Assembly (NCBI GenBank): GCA_017480445.1
Contig: JAFVAO010000072.1
Span: forward strand, 1-43,761
DNA from: Lachnospiraceae bacterium
GTDB lineage: Bacteria > Bacillota > Clostridia > Lachnospirales > Lachnospiraceae
Length of the DNA stretch: 43,761 nucleotides
Direction: 5' to 3'
In this document: positions 26,375 to 35,374 of the stretch, piece after piece
Layout of the letters: every line of letters starts with the position of its first letter
Numbering within the stretch: the stretch's first letter is position 1
Notes under the pieces: model-generated
The model's input: the letters and a program-made list of their open reading frames with translations, nothing else
Database searches by the model: none
Told to the model about the DNA's origin: nothing
Translations under genes and position numbers: made by a program

Positions 26375-28939
26375 CTATTTGCGGCCGTGGCACTGCTTAT
26401 ATTTCTTGCCGCTGCCGCAAGGACAGGGATCATTGGGATAAATCTTCACATTCTCCCGTTTTTTCGGTGCCTTTGCAACCGAATCGTCCTTGTTCGTACC
26501 GGTGACCTTCGCAACCTGCTCGCGCTCCACCTTCTGCTCCACCTTAATATGCAGCAGCAGCCGCACCGTCTCTTCCTTGATGTTCTGTGTCATTTCATCG
26601 AACATCTCATATCCTGCCATCTTGTATTCCACAACGGGATCTCTCTGACCGTACGCCTGCAGTCCGATGCCCTGACGCAGCTGATCCATGTCATCGATGT
26701 GATCCATCCATTTCCGGTCGATCACCTTCAGCAAAATCACACGCTCCAACTCACGGATCGCCTCCGGCTCTGGGAACTCTGCCTCCTTGGCCTCATACAG
26801 CTTGACAGCCTCCTCTTTCAGTTGCTGTTTCAGGCTGTTCTTCCTGCCCTTCTGCACACGCTGTGCTGTGACAGGCTCTAACGGAATCGTCGGTAGCAGC
26901 AGCGTATTCAACTCATTGTAATCCCACTCATCCTTGTCTGCATCGTCATTGATACTGATATCCACGCAATTCTCTGTGATATCCGTGATCATCTTATAGA
27001 TATAGTCACGCATACTCTCGCCATCCAGCACACGTTTCCGTTCCTCATAAATGATCTCTCTCTGCTCGCTCATGACACGGTCATACTCCAGCAGATTCTT
27101 ACGAATACCATAGTTGTTGTTCTCAATCTTTTTCTGAGCGGACTCGATCGCATTGGTCAGCGCCTTGTGCTCAATCTCCTGTCCCTCCGGAATCCCCAAT
27201 GTATTAAACATGGATATCAGACGTTCCGAGCCGAACAACCGCATCAGATCGTCCTCCAGCGAGATGTAGAATTTCGCCTCACCGGGATCACCCTGACGAC
27301 CGGAACGTCCGCGCAGCTGGTTGTCAATACGTCTGGACTCATGCCGCTCCGTCCCGATAATCTTGAGGCCTCCGGCGGCTCTCGCCTCATCGTCCAGCTT
27401 GATATCTGTACCACGGCCGGCCATGTTGGTTGCGATCGTCACCGCGCCGTGAATACCGGCATCCGCCACGATCTCCGACTCCATCTCATGGAACTTCGCA
27501 TTCAGAACTTTGTGCTGGATGCCGCGCTTTTGCAGCATACGGCTCAATTCCTCACTGGCCTCAATAGTAATCGTACCCACCAGCACAGGCTGCCCCTTGG
27601 CATGCGCCTCCTCCACTGCATCCACAATCGCATGCAGCTTCTCTTTCTTCGTCTTATATACCGCATCCTGCAGATCAATACGGGCAACCGGCTTGTTCGT
27701 GGGAATCTCCACCACATCCATGCCGTAAATATCCCGAAACTCCTGCTCCTCTGTGAGTGCCGTACCGGTCATGCCGCATTTTTTCTCAAATAAATTAAAG
27801 AAGTTCTGAAACGTGATCGTCGCCAACGTCTTAGACTCCCGTTTCACCTTCACATGCTCCTTCGCCTCGATCGCCTGGTGCAAACCGTCCGAATAACGGC
27901 GTCCGGGCATGATACGACCGGTAAACTCATCCACGATCAGCACCTGATCGTCCTTCACCACGTAATCATGGTCGCGGAACATCAGGTTATGCGCGCGCAG
28001 CGCCAGAATAATATTGTGCTGAATCTCCAGATTCTCCGGATCCGCAAAGTTCTCAATGTGGAAGAAATTCTCCACCTTTTTCACGCCGGCCTCAGTCAGA
28101 TTGATGACCTTATCCTTCTCATTGACGATAAAATCACCGTTCTCCTCCTGCACCACACCCATGATGGCGTCGATCTTGGAAAGCTCCTTGATATCGTCTC
28201 CGCGCTTCATCTGACGCGCCAGAATATCACACGCCTCATAGAGAGAGGTGGATTTGCCGCTCTGACCGGAGATGATCAGCGGTGTTCTCGCCTCATCGAT
28301 CAACACCGAGTCGACCTCATCGATGATCGCATAATGCAGACCGCGCAGCACCAGCTGATTCTTATAAACGACCATATTGTCACGCAGATAGTCAAACCCC
28401 AATTCATTGTTGGTCACATACGTGATATCACAGTTATAAGCTTCCTGACGCTCCTCGCTGCTCATGCTGTTTAACACCACGCCGACCTTCAGACCCAAAA
28501 ATTCGTGTACCTGTCCCATCCACTCGGCGTCACGCTTTGCCAGATAATCATTTACCGTGACCACATGTACGCCCTTGCCCTCCAGGGCATTCAGGTACGC
28601 CGGCAGCGTCGATACCAGTGTCTTACCTTCACCGGTCCGCATCTCCGCGATACGTCCCTGATGCAGGATCACACCACCGATCAGCTGCACACGGTAATGC
28701 TCCATATTCAACACACGCTTTCCTGCCTCGCGAACCGTGGCAAACGCCTCCGGCAGCAAATCGTCCAACGTCTCTCCCTCCGCCAGCCGCTTCTTAAATT
28801 CCTCTGTCTTCCCACGCAGCTGCTCGTCGCTGAGCGCCTGCATCTCGGGCCGCAGCGCCTCAATCTGATCAATCAGCGGAGCGATCCGCTTCAACTCTCT
28901 GCTGCTGTGTGTGCCAAAAACCTTTTCCACTAATTTCAT
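26375..28939 (-). CDS. secA: Preprotein translocase ATPase SecA
   Basis: SecA drives secretory proteins through SecYEG. The 854-residue protein has nucleotide-binding fold 1 with Walker [10 protein letters not shown] (about 100) and Walker [12 protein letters not shown], the cross-linking domain, fold 2, the helical scaffold and wing domains, and a C-terminal zinc-binding SEC-C motif with Cys-x-Cys-x8-Cys-His ([14 protein letters not shown]). The start ATG at 28939 has only a weak upstream AAGGGTAAG. prfB follows on the same strand. Confidence 0.97.
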   Translation of the reverse strand: MKLVEKVFGTHSSRELKRIAPLIDQIEALRPEMQALSDEQLRGKTEEFKKRLAEGETLDDLLPEAFATVREAGKRVLNMEHYRVQLIGGVILHQGRIAEMRTGEGKTLVSTLPAYLNALEGKGVHVVTVNDYLAKRDAEWMGQVHEFLGLKVGVVLNSMSSEERQEAYNCDITYVTNNELGFDYLRDNMVVYKNQLVLRGLHYAIIDEVDSVLIDEARTPLIISGQSGKSTSLYEACDILARQMKRGDDIKELSKIDAIMGVVQEENGDFIVNEKDKVINLTEAGVKKVENFFHIENFADPENLEIQHNIILALRAHNLMFRDHDYVVKDDQVLIVDEFTGRIMPGRRYSDGLHQAIEAKEHVKVKRESKTLATITFQNFFNLFEKKCGMTGTALTEEQEFRDIYGMDVVEIPTNKPVARIDLQDAVYKTKKEKLHAIVDAVEEAHAKGQPVLVGTITIEASEELSRMLQKRGIQHKVLNAKFHEMESEIVADAGIHGAVTIATNMAGRGTDIKLDDEARAAGGLKIIGTERHESRRIDNQLRGRSGRQGDPGEAKFYISLEDDLMRLFGSERLISMFNTLGIPEGQEIEHKALTNAIESAQKKIENNNYGIRKNLLEYDRVMSEQREIIYEERKRVLDGESMRDYIYKMITDITENCVDISINDDADKDEWDYNELNTLLLPTIPLEPVTAQRVQKGRKNSLKQQLKEEAVKLYEAKEAEFPEPEAIRELERVILLKVIDRKWMDHIDDMDQLRQGIGLQAYGQRDPVVEYKMAGYEMFDEMTQNIKEETVRLLLHIKVEQKVEREQVAKVTGTNKDDSVAKAPKKRENVKIYPNDPCPCGSGKKYKQCHGRK

Positions 28940-29025
28940 GATTTATCTTACCCTTATTCCTTGCCTTCCGCGCCGGACACTAGATTCCTCGGCCGGATTT
29001 TTACTTTTTTACATAGCCAAAAGAT

Positions 29026-29054
29026 ATTTTACCAGATTTGACGAATATATTCAA
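29026..29054 (-). promoter_or_regulatory. secA promoter
   Basis: TTGAAT and TAAAAT on the minus strand are spaced 17 bp, about 90 bp upstream of the secA start codon. Confidence 0.6.
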
Positions 29055-29136
29055 CACCTCATTCACTGACTTCCCCAGAAAAAAGACAGATCTGCCGTGC
29101 TTTTGATTTTCTGTATCTTTTCCTGGCCCCTTTCAA

Positions 29137-29174
29137 GTAAATATATTTACTATTAATTTAATACATATATTTAC
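29137..29174. promoter_or_regulatory. Tandem palindromic operators upstream of the XRE regulator
   Basis: A perfect 14-bp palindrome GTAAATATATTTAC (29137-29150) is followed, 24 bp start to start, by ATACATATATTTAC (29161-29174), whose reverse complement matches 12 of 14 positions. The spacing is close to two helical turns. A TATACT at 29204-29209 is the best -10 candidate. The likely binder is the XRE protein encoded 60 bp downstream (inference). Confidence 0.65.
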
Positions 29175-29232
29175 TACGCGCAACTAAAATTGCTTCCACA
29201 GTCTATACTAAAACCAATAGGAGTAAGTGCAT

Positions 29233-29442
29233 ATGGATTACATCAGACGCATGCGGGATTTGCGCGAGGATTCCGACTATACGCAGGAATACGTCGCCTA
29301 CTATCTCAAAACTTCACAGACTATGTATGCGCGGTACGAACGCGGCGCCAACGAGATGCCCATTCGTCACCTGCTTTCTCTATGCAAGCTCTATAATGTT
29401 TCCGCCGATTACATGCTGGGCTTATCTGATAAAAAGAGATAA
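29233..29442 (+). CDS. Small XRE-family HTH transcriptional regulator
   Basis: The 69-residue protein is almost entirely a Cro/C1-type helix-turn-helix: IRRMRDLREDSDYTQEYVAYYLKTSQTMYARYERG, then PIRHLLSLCKLYNVSADYMLGL. It has no effector domain. The ATG at 29233 lies 9 nt after AGGAG; the GTG two codons earlier is too close. It is a single gene with a strong terminator. Targets other than its own promoter cannot be read from the sequence, though it is divergent from secA. Confidence 0.92.
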   Translation: MDYIRRMRDLREDSDYTQEYVAYYLKTSQTMYARYERGANEMPIRHLLSLCKLYNVSADYMLGLSDKKR

Positions 29443-29443
29443 T

Positions 29444-29484
29444 AAAAGTGCCACACCGGTTGATCCCCGATGTGACACTTTTTT
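29444..29484. terminator. Bidirectional terminator between the XRE gene and uxaA
   Basis: AAAAGTG...ACACCGG pairs with the CCGATGTG...CACTTTT arm, with T or A runs on both sides, so it can stop transcription from both strands. Confidence 0.85.
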
Positions 29485-29553
29485 ATTCCATACATACATT
29501 CCGCGCACTCGTGTCTCATGCAAACGGATGCAGTTTTGTGTCGCGTCTCCCGC

Positions 29554-31071
29554 TTACAGTGTTACGCCCTGCTTAAAGATCGCCATATCATGGAAACCTG
29601 CCGCCTCACTGCGCACCTGCTTGCCGCTCGCAGTCTCCACCACGAGGTCAAACAGCTTCTTCGTCTCGGCCTCCATATTGCTGTCCTCCACGATCACGCC
29701 GGCGTTGAAGTCAATCCAGTTGGACTTCTTGTTCGCCAGTCTGGAGTTCGTCGCAATCTTCATGGTCGGAACCGGTGATGCAAAAGGCGTACCGCGTCCG
29801 GTGGTAAAGAGCACAATATGCGCGCCCGATGCAGCCAGCGCCGTCGCAGCTACCAGATCGTTCCCCGGTGCGCTAAGGAGATTCAATCCCGGGGTCTTCA
29901 CAGGCTCGCCGTAGGCCAGCACGCCTTTCACCAGCGCGCTTCCGGACTTCTGCGTACAGCCGAGGGACTTATCCTCCAGCGTAGAGATACCACCCTTCTT
30001 ATTGCCGGGTGAAGGATTCTCATAGATAGTCTGATTGTGGCTCTTAAAGTAATTCTTAAAGTCATTGATCAAATCCACGGTCTGGTTGAACAGCTCCTCA
30101 TTCGCGCAGCGGTTCATCAGAATCGTCTCCGCACCGAACATCTCCGGCACCTCTGTCAGAATGGTGGTGCCGCCCTTGGAGATCAACAGATCCGAGAAAC
30201 GTCCCACGAGAGGATTCGCCGTGATACCGGACAGACCGTCGCTGCCGCCGCACTTCATGCCGATGATCAGCTTGCTCACACTGATGGGCTCACGCTTGAA
30301 GCCTGCCGCATATTTTGCCAGCTCCTTGATCACTTCCACCGCGTCCGTGATCTCATCGTCATGCTCCTGACAGACCAGGAACTTGGTTCTGTCCTCATCA
30401 ATCTCACCGAGATACGGCTTTAACACATCAATATTGCTGTTCTCACAGCCAAGCCCCAGCACCAGCACGCCGCCGGCATTGGGATGATTGATCAGATCCG
30501 CAAGTATCGTTCTGGTGTGCTCCTGGTCATCGCCCATCTGCGAGCATCCGTAAGGGTGCTTGAAGGTGATCACCTCACCCACCGTCTGCAGACCCTCTTT
30601 TTCGCGGTTGGCATCCAGCCACTTATTCGCCATGCGCACAATCGCGTCAGCGACATTGTTCACACAGCCCACCGTCGGCACCAGCCAGATATCATTGCGC
30701 ACGCCCACTTTGCCGTTCGGACGGTTGAAGCCCATAAAGGTCACATCCTCCGTCTTCTTCTCCTCCACCGGTGTCGGCTCGTAGGTGTACTCCAACAGAT
30801 CGCCCAGCGCGGTCTTCACATTATGTACATGAATCCAGTTGCCGGTCTTGATCGCTTCCTTCGCGTTGCCGATCCGGTAACCGTACTTGATCACCTCGCC
30901 GCCCTCCGGAATGTCCTTCAGCGCCATCTTGTGCCCTGCCGGAATCTCCTCGAGTGCCGTGATCTCTTTCTCCACACCGTCCACAGGCACCTTGATTGTC
31001 TCGCCCTGCGGAATGGTGTTCAACGCTACCACTACATTGTCATTGTCATTGATTTTTAAGAAATTTTGCAT
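29554..31071 (-). CDS. uxaA: Altronate dehydratase
   Basis: UxaA removes water from D-altronate to give 2-keto-3-deoxy-D-gluconate, the last specific step of galacturonate breakdown. The 505-residue protein has the N-terminal SAF domain (about 1-95) and the long UxaA domain with GFNRPNGKVGVRNDIWLVPTVGCVN, GLGCENSN and MKCGGSDGLSG motifs; conserved Cys residues likely hold the iron site. Its ATG lies inside the last codons of uxaB (16-nt overlap), so the two are translationally coupled. Confidence 0.95.
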   Translation of the reverse strand: MQNFLKINDNDNVVVALNTIPQGETIKVPVDGVEKEITALEEIPAGHKMALKDIPEGGEVIKYGYRIGNAKEAIKTGNWIHVHNVKTALGDLLEYTYEPTPVEEKKTEDVTFMGFNRPNGKVGVRNDIWLVPTVGCVNNVADAIVRMANKWLDANREKEGLQTVGEVITFKHPYGCSQMGDDQEHTRTILADLINHPNAGGVLVLGLGCENSNIDVLKPYLGEIDEDRTKFLVCQEHDDEITDAVEVIKELAKYAAGFKREPISVSKLIIGMKCGGSDGLSGITANPLVGRFSDLLISKGGTTILTEVPEMFGAETILMNRCANEELFNQTVDLINDFKNYFKSHNQTIYENPSPGNKKGGISTLEDKSLGCTQKSGSALVKGVLAYGEPVKTPGLNLLSAPGNDLVAATALAASGAHIVLFTTGRGTPFASPVPTMKIATNSRLANKKSNWIDFNAGVIVEDSNMEAETKKLFDLVVETASGKQVRSEAAGFHDMAIFKQGVTL

Positions 31072-32516
31072 AATGCTGCCCTCATACCATTCGCTTTAAT
31101 ATCATCCAAATAAGCTACAACTGCATCGGTCAGACCCGGAACCTTGTTCAGATCCTGGCCGTGGAAATTCTCGTTGCCGAGATAATCGGTCACGAAAGTC
31201 CTGGTGTCTTTTCCGCTGTTCGCCGCGAAGAACTCCAGCACTGCCTTGTCATCCTTCACCAGATACTCCTCACCGTTTCTGTGGCCGATCAGCACGCCGT
31301 CTCTGATCTCAGAGCCGGTGTAGAATGCCATCAGCGCTGCGATGGAGAAAGTCAGGTGTGCAGGAAGCTTTCCGAACTTGTCCACATAGCCCAGCAGACT
31401 CGGCAGACATCTTGCTCTCCACTTGGAAACAGAGTTTAAGGAGATGTCCAGAAGCTTGTGGTCTACATAAGGGTTGTCGAAACGGTTCACCACCTCAGCG
31501 GCAAACGCCTTCAGCTCCTCCTCGGGAAGCGTCAGGGTCGGAATAACCTCCTCATAAATGGTCTTGTCCATAAAGTTGCGGATATCGTCATCCTTCATGG
31601 AATCTCTCACGATATCCAGACCGCAGCACCATGCAGCCAGTACAAAAGAGGTGTGCGCGCCGTTCAGAATACGAACCTTTCTCTGCTTGTACGGATGATG
31701 ATCGTCGGTGATGATCGCGTTGAAGTTGTCGATGGGCAGCTTCGGGAAGTCTGCGCTGATATCCTTGGGAGACTCGATTACCCACAGAGAGAAAGGCTCT
31801 GCGGTCACCATGATGTCATCCTGATAACCCAGTCTGTCCCACTCAGCCTGCATGTCCTTCGGACGTCCGGTAACGATACGGTCCACCAGCGTGGAGGTAA
31901 ATACGCAGGCATTCTCCACCCAGTTCTTAAACTCATCGGAGAGCTTCCACAGATCGATGAACTGCATCACACACTTCTTCAGGTTGATACCGTTGTCGTC
32001 GATCAACTCTACAGGGAGCATGATCAGACCCTTGGTCATATCGCCCTTGAAGGTCTCAAATCTTCTGTATAAAAACTTGGTCAGCTTGCCGGGGAAGGTC
32101 GCGGGAGGATTGGACTCAAACTTGTCGCTGTCGTCAAATACGATACCGGCCTCTGTGGTATTGGAAACAACAAATTTCAGTGTATCAATCTCTGCAAGTG
32201 ACATGTACTTGTCATACTCATTGATGGTGTCCACCGCGTCCGCAACAGAAGTCACGATACGATCGATAATCTTGCCCTCGCCGCCCACATTGCCGCGAAG
32301 AGATACGGTATACTGGCAGTCCTGCTTGTGGAAATTGTCCAGATTGCCGAATGCGATGGGCTTGATCAGCACGATATCGCCGTCAAACTTACCCTGCTCA
32401 TTTGCAAGATCGAACATATAATCAACAAACGCACGGAGAAAGTTACCCTCTCCAAACTGCACCACCTTGATCGGTCTCTCTTTCTTGCCTGTCTTTGCCT
32501 TGTTCAATAATTCCAT
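31056..32516 (-). CDS. uxaB: Tagaturonate reductase (altronate oxidoreductase)
   Basis: UxaB reduces D-tagaturonate to D-altronate with NADH. The 486-residue protein belongs to the mannitol dehydrogenase family: an N-terminal nucleotide-binding region starting KVVQFGEGNFLRAFVDYM, and a C-terminal domain with the family catalytic Lys region KQRKVRILNGAHT and the AWCCGLD stretch. It is first in the uxaB-uxaA operon and divergent from the LacI-type regulator. The ribosome site GGAGG lies 10 nt upstream. Confidence 0.94.
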   Translation of the reverse strand: MELLNKAKTGKKERPIKVVQFGEGNFLRAFVDYMFDLANEQGKFDGDIVLIKPIAFGNLDNFHKQDCQYTVSLRGNVGGEGKIIDRIVTSVADAVDTINEYDKYMSLAEIDTLKFVVSNTTEAGIVFDDSDKFESNPPATFPGKLTKFLYRRFETFKGDMTKGLIMLPVELIDDNGINLKKCVMQFIDLWKLSDEFKNWVENACVFTSTLVDRIVTGRPKDMQAEWDRLGYQDDIMVTAEPFSLWVIESPKDISADFPKLPIDNFNAIITDDHHPYKQRKVRILNGAHTSFVLAAWCCGLDIVRDSMKDDDIRNFMDKTIYEEVIPTLTLPEEELKAFAAEVVNRFDNPYVDHKLLDISLNSVSKWRARCLPSLLGYVDKFGKLPAHLTFSIAALMAFYTGSEIRDGVLIGHRNGEEYLVKDDKAVLEFFAANSGKDTRTFVTDYLGNENFHGQDLNKVPGLTDAVVAYLDDIKANGMRAALCKIS

Positions 32517-32594
32517 TACCCTTTGTCCTCCATTCCGCGCTCGCGGCGCATCTTAGCATTCCGGCCTGTAGCCGATTTTGAACTTAATACATTC

Positions 32595-32623
32595 ACTATA
32601 ACATATTTTCAAAATATTTTCCA
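32595..32623 (-). promoter_or_regulatory. uxaBA promoter with a palindrome in the spacer
   Basis: On the minus strand TGGAAA and TATAGT are spaced 17 bp. The spacer is a perfect 15-bp palindrome (32603-32617, ATATTTTCAAAATAT read on +), placed to let a repressor block RNA polymerase. Confidence 0.6.
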
Positions 32624-32659
32624 CCACAAATGTATCGGAATATATATATTTTTTACGTC

Positions 32660-32688
32660 TTGAAAAAAGCCCTGACATTAGGTATAAT
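32660..32688 (+). promoter_or_regulatory. Promoter of the LacI-type regulator
   Basis: TTGAAA and TATAAT are spaced 17 bp, about 55 bp before the start codon. Confidence 0.75.
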
Positions 32689-32703
32689 TAGGCATATAAA
32701 CTT

Positions 32704-32719
32704 ATGAAAATACTTTCAT
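32704..32719. promoter_or_regulatory. LacI-type operator at the regulator's own promoter
   Basis: ATGAAAATACTTTCAT is a perfect 6-4-6 dyad just after the predicted transcription start, the usual place for an autorepression operator. Its GAAAATA core recurs in the uxaBA promoter and after the GH105 promoter. Confidence 0.65.
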
Positions 32720-32741
32720 GACAGCAAAGGGGTAATCACGC

Positions 32742-33746
32742 ATGACCATCTATGATATATCGGAGAAAGCAGGGGTATCGATTGCGACCGTCTCCCGCGT
32801 GCTCAACGGCAGCGCCAATGTAAGCGAGGAGACAAGACAACGGGTACTCGATGTGATCGAAAAATATGAGTATACCCCCAATGCGTTTGCCCGAGGTCTG
32901 GGTCTCAATACGATGCGCACAATCGGCATCATGTGTGCCGACAGCTCCGATCTGTACCTCGCCAAGGCGATCTATTATCTGGAGCGGCAGCTGCGGGAAA
33001 ATGATTATCGCTGTATCCTGTGCTGTAGCGGCTACGAATTGGACACGCGTCGCGAATCTCTGGATCTGTTGCTGCAGCAGAAAGTAGACGGCATCATTCT
33101 GGTCGGTTCCAATTACATCTATGGGCAGGCGGCACAGAATAAATACATATTGGACGCGGCGCTCACCACACCGATCATGCTGTTGAACGGCGCGCTGGAT
33201 GCACCCAACGTGTACAGTGTGCTCTGCGACGACTACACCTCCGTGCAGGAGGCGACCGGGCGCATGATCGCATCGGGGATTCACGACATCCTTTATTTTT
33301 ACAATTCTGATTCCTACAGCGGCAAGCGGAAACGCTCTGGCTATTTAAACGCCATGGAGACCCATGGTCTGGAGCCGATGCAGGAATTTTTTGCCGGCAA
33401 TCACGAAGATATCTCCGGCATGACGGAGCAGCTTCTGCGGCTGCATCAAAACGGACAGGCATTCCATGGTCTGATCGCGGCCGACGACACGCTGGCACTG
33501 GCAGCCGTCAAGTATGCGCAGACGCTGGGAATGCAAATCCCCGATGACCTCTCTGTGATCGGCTACAACAACTCCATCTTGGCACAGTGCTGTCATCCGG
33601 AGCTGACCAGCATCGACAACAAGTTGGAAGCGCTCTGCCAGCATCTGACCGACACCCTGATGGATGTCCTCACCGACAATTACGGCATCAAAAACACAAT
33701 GTTTTCCGGCGACCTGATTCTGCGGGGCACCACCAAAGCCCTGTGA
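32742..33746 (+). CDS. LacI-family transcriptional regulator of the hexuronate genes
   Basis: The 334-residue protein has an N-terminal LacI helix-turn-helix (TIYDISEKAGVSIATVSRVLNG, about 2-23), the hinge helix (about 45-58, with YTPNAFARGL), and a periplasmic-binding-protein-like effector domain. It stands between divergent uxaBA and the downstream uxaC and so probably represses hexuronate breakdown, with a pathway sugar acid as inducer (inference). The start follows AAAGGGG by about 9 nt. Confidence 0.92.
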   Translation: MTIYDISEKAGVSIATVSRVLNGSANVSEETRQRVLDVIEKYEYTPNAFARGLGLNTMRTIGIMCADSSDLYLAKAIYYLERQLRENDYRCILCCSGYELDTRRESLDLLLQQKVDGIILVGSNYIYGQAAQNKYILDAALTTPIMLLNGALDAPNVYSVLCDDYTSVQEATGRMIASGIHDILYFYNSDSYSGKRKRSGYLNAMETHGLEPMQEFFAGNHEDISGMTEQLLRLHQNGQAFHGLIAADDTLALAAVKYAQTLGMQIPDDLSVIGYNNSILAQCCHPELTSIDNKLEALCQHLTDTLMDVLTDNYGIKNTMFSGDLILRGTTKAL

Positions 33747-33883
33747 TCCGGACACATCAAAACACGGTACCACCTCGCGGCATAAGCCGTATCACCGCTG
33801 CCCTTTGACGGCGGTCGGCAAGCGATCGGTTCCTGTCAGCGAGAATCAATAAAATAATTTAATTTTTTAACGGAGGAATGGAA
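33747..33883. other. lacI-uxaC intergenic region with small hairpins and a T-box-like core on the minus strand
   Basis: The 137 bp hold a GCGGC-ATAA-GCCGT stem and an ACCGC/GGCGGT stem, then an AT-rich stretch before the uxaC ribosome site. On the minus strand 33763-33775 reads AGGTGGTACCGTG, preceded by the CGGC-TTAT-GCCG stem, close to a T-box antiterminator. No obvious uxaC promoter is visible, so uxaC may be read through from the regulator gene. Confidence 0.5.
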
Positions 33884-35296
33884 ATGAAAGCATTTATGGA
33901 CAAAGACTTCCTGCTTGAGACTGCGACAGCCCAGAAGCTGTTTCACGAATATGCAGAGAAGACCCCGATTCTCGACTACCACTGTCACATCAATCCCAAG
34001 GAGATTGCAGAGGATCGTCAATTTGAGAACATCACCCAGGTATGGCTGGGCGGCGACCACTACAAGTGGCGTTTTATGCGTTCCTGCGGCGTAGACGAGA
34101 AATACATCACCGGTGACGCTTCCGATTACGAGAAATTCTGCAAATGGGCGGAGTGCCTGGGCAAGGCCATCGGCAACCCCCTCTTCCACTGGAGCCATCT
34201 GGAACTGCAGAGATATTTCGGCTACAACGGTGTACTGAACGCCAAGACCGCCGATGAGGTATGGAACCTTTGCAACGCAAAGCTGAAAGATCCCTCCATG
34301 AGCGTGCGCAACATCATCAAGCAGAGCAACGTCACTCTGATCTGCACCACGGACGACCCCGTAGACAGTCTTGAGTGGCACTCCAAGATCGCCGAGGATA
34401 AGAGCTTTGATGTCATCGTACGTCCCGCATGGAGACCCGACAAGGCAATGAATATCGAGAAACCCGAATATCTGGACTATCTGGCAAAGCTGGCTGAAGT
34501 ATGCGGCAAAGCGAAGATCGGCACCTTCGCAGAGCTGAAGGATGCGCTGAAGCAGCGTATGGCGTTCTTCCAGTCCATGGGCTGTAACGTGTCCGACCAC
34601 GCGCTGGAGTATGTTATGTATGCACCCGCAAGCGATGCGGAGATCGAGCAGATCTTTGCCAAGAGACTGGGCGGCGCTGCGATCTCCAAAGAGGACGAGC
34701 TCAAGTTCAAGACCGCATTCATGCTCTTTGTCGGCAAAGACTATCACAAGCTGGATTGGGCAATGCAGCTGCATTATGGCTGTAAGAGAGACAACAACGC
34801 AAAAATGTACGCAAAGCTTGGTCCCGACACCGGCTACGACTGCATCAACAACTATGCACCTTCCGCACAGATGGCGGATTTCCTGAACGCTCTAATCGAG
34901 ACTGACGAGCTGCCCAGAACCATTCTGTACAGCCTGAATCCGAACGACAACCAGGCGATCGGTACAATTCTCGGCTGCTTCCAGGATTCCACCGCTGTCG
35001 CAAAGATTCAGCAGGGAAGCGCATGGTGGTTCAACGATCACAAGACCGGTATGCAGGATCAGATGATCTCCCTCGCAAACCTCGGAAATCTCTCCGGATT
35101 CGTGGGCATGCTCACCGATTCCAGAAGCTTCCTCTCCTACACCAGACATGAGTACTTCCGCAGAATCCTCTGCAACCTCATCGGCAACTGGGTAGAGAAC
35201 GGCGAGTTCCCTGAGGACTACGATATCCTTGGCGAGATCGTAACGAATATCTCCTACAACAATGCCAAGAGATATTTCAAGTTCCCTCTGGACTAA
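33884..35296 (+). CDS. uxaC: Glucuronate/galacturonate isomerase
   Basis: UxaC converts galacturonate to tagaturonate and glucuronate to fructuronate. The 470-residue protein has the amidohydrolase-like metal motif DYHCHINPKEIAEDR (about 31-45), then TTDDPVDSLEWH and HYGCKRDNN and a late FVGMLTDSRSFLSYTRHEYFRRILC stretch, all typical of UxaC. The second ATG (33884) is 7 nt after GGAGG and is preferred over the first, which is 1 nt away. With UxaB and UxaA it completes the isomerase pathway; UxuA and UxuB for the fructuronate branch are not present here. Confidence 0.96.
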   Translation: MKAFMDKDFLLETATAQKLFHEYAEKTPILDYHCHINPKEIAEDRQFENITQVWLGGDHYKWRFMRSCGVDEKYITGDASDYEKFCKWAECLGKAIGNPLFHWSHLELQRYFGYNGVLNAKTADEVWNLCNAKLKDPSMSVRNIIKQSNVTLICTTDDPVDSLEWHSKIAEDKSFDVIVRPAWRPDKAMNIEKPEYLDYLAKLAEVCGKAKIGTFAELKDALKQRMAFFQSMGCNVSDHALEYVMYAPASDAEIEQIFAKRLGGAAISKEDELKFKTAFMLFVGKDYHKLDWAMQLHYGCKRDNNAKMYAKLGPDTGYDCINNYAPSAQMADFLNALIETDELPRTILYSLNPNDNQAIGTILGCFQDSTAVAKIQQGSAWWFNDHKTGMQDQMISLANLGNLSGFVGMLTDSRSFLSYTRHEYFRRILCNLIGNWVENGEFPEDYDILGEIVTNISYNNAKRYFKFPLD

Positions 35297-35332
35297 GTGG
35301 TGAACACCCCCAATAACGATGCAAGTAACCAA

Positions 35333-35374
35333 AAAGGCTGTCCGCAGATCCGTTCTGCAGACAGCCTTTATTTT
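35333..35374. terminator. Bidirectional terminator between uxaC and the cyclase gene
   Basis: A 10-bp stem AAAGGCTGTC/GACAGCCTTT with inner GCAG/CTGC pairs is flanked by TTTATTTT on + and a T run on -. It overlaps the stop codon of the minus-strand gene. Confidence 0.85.
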
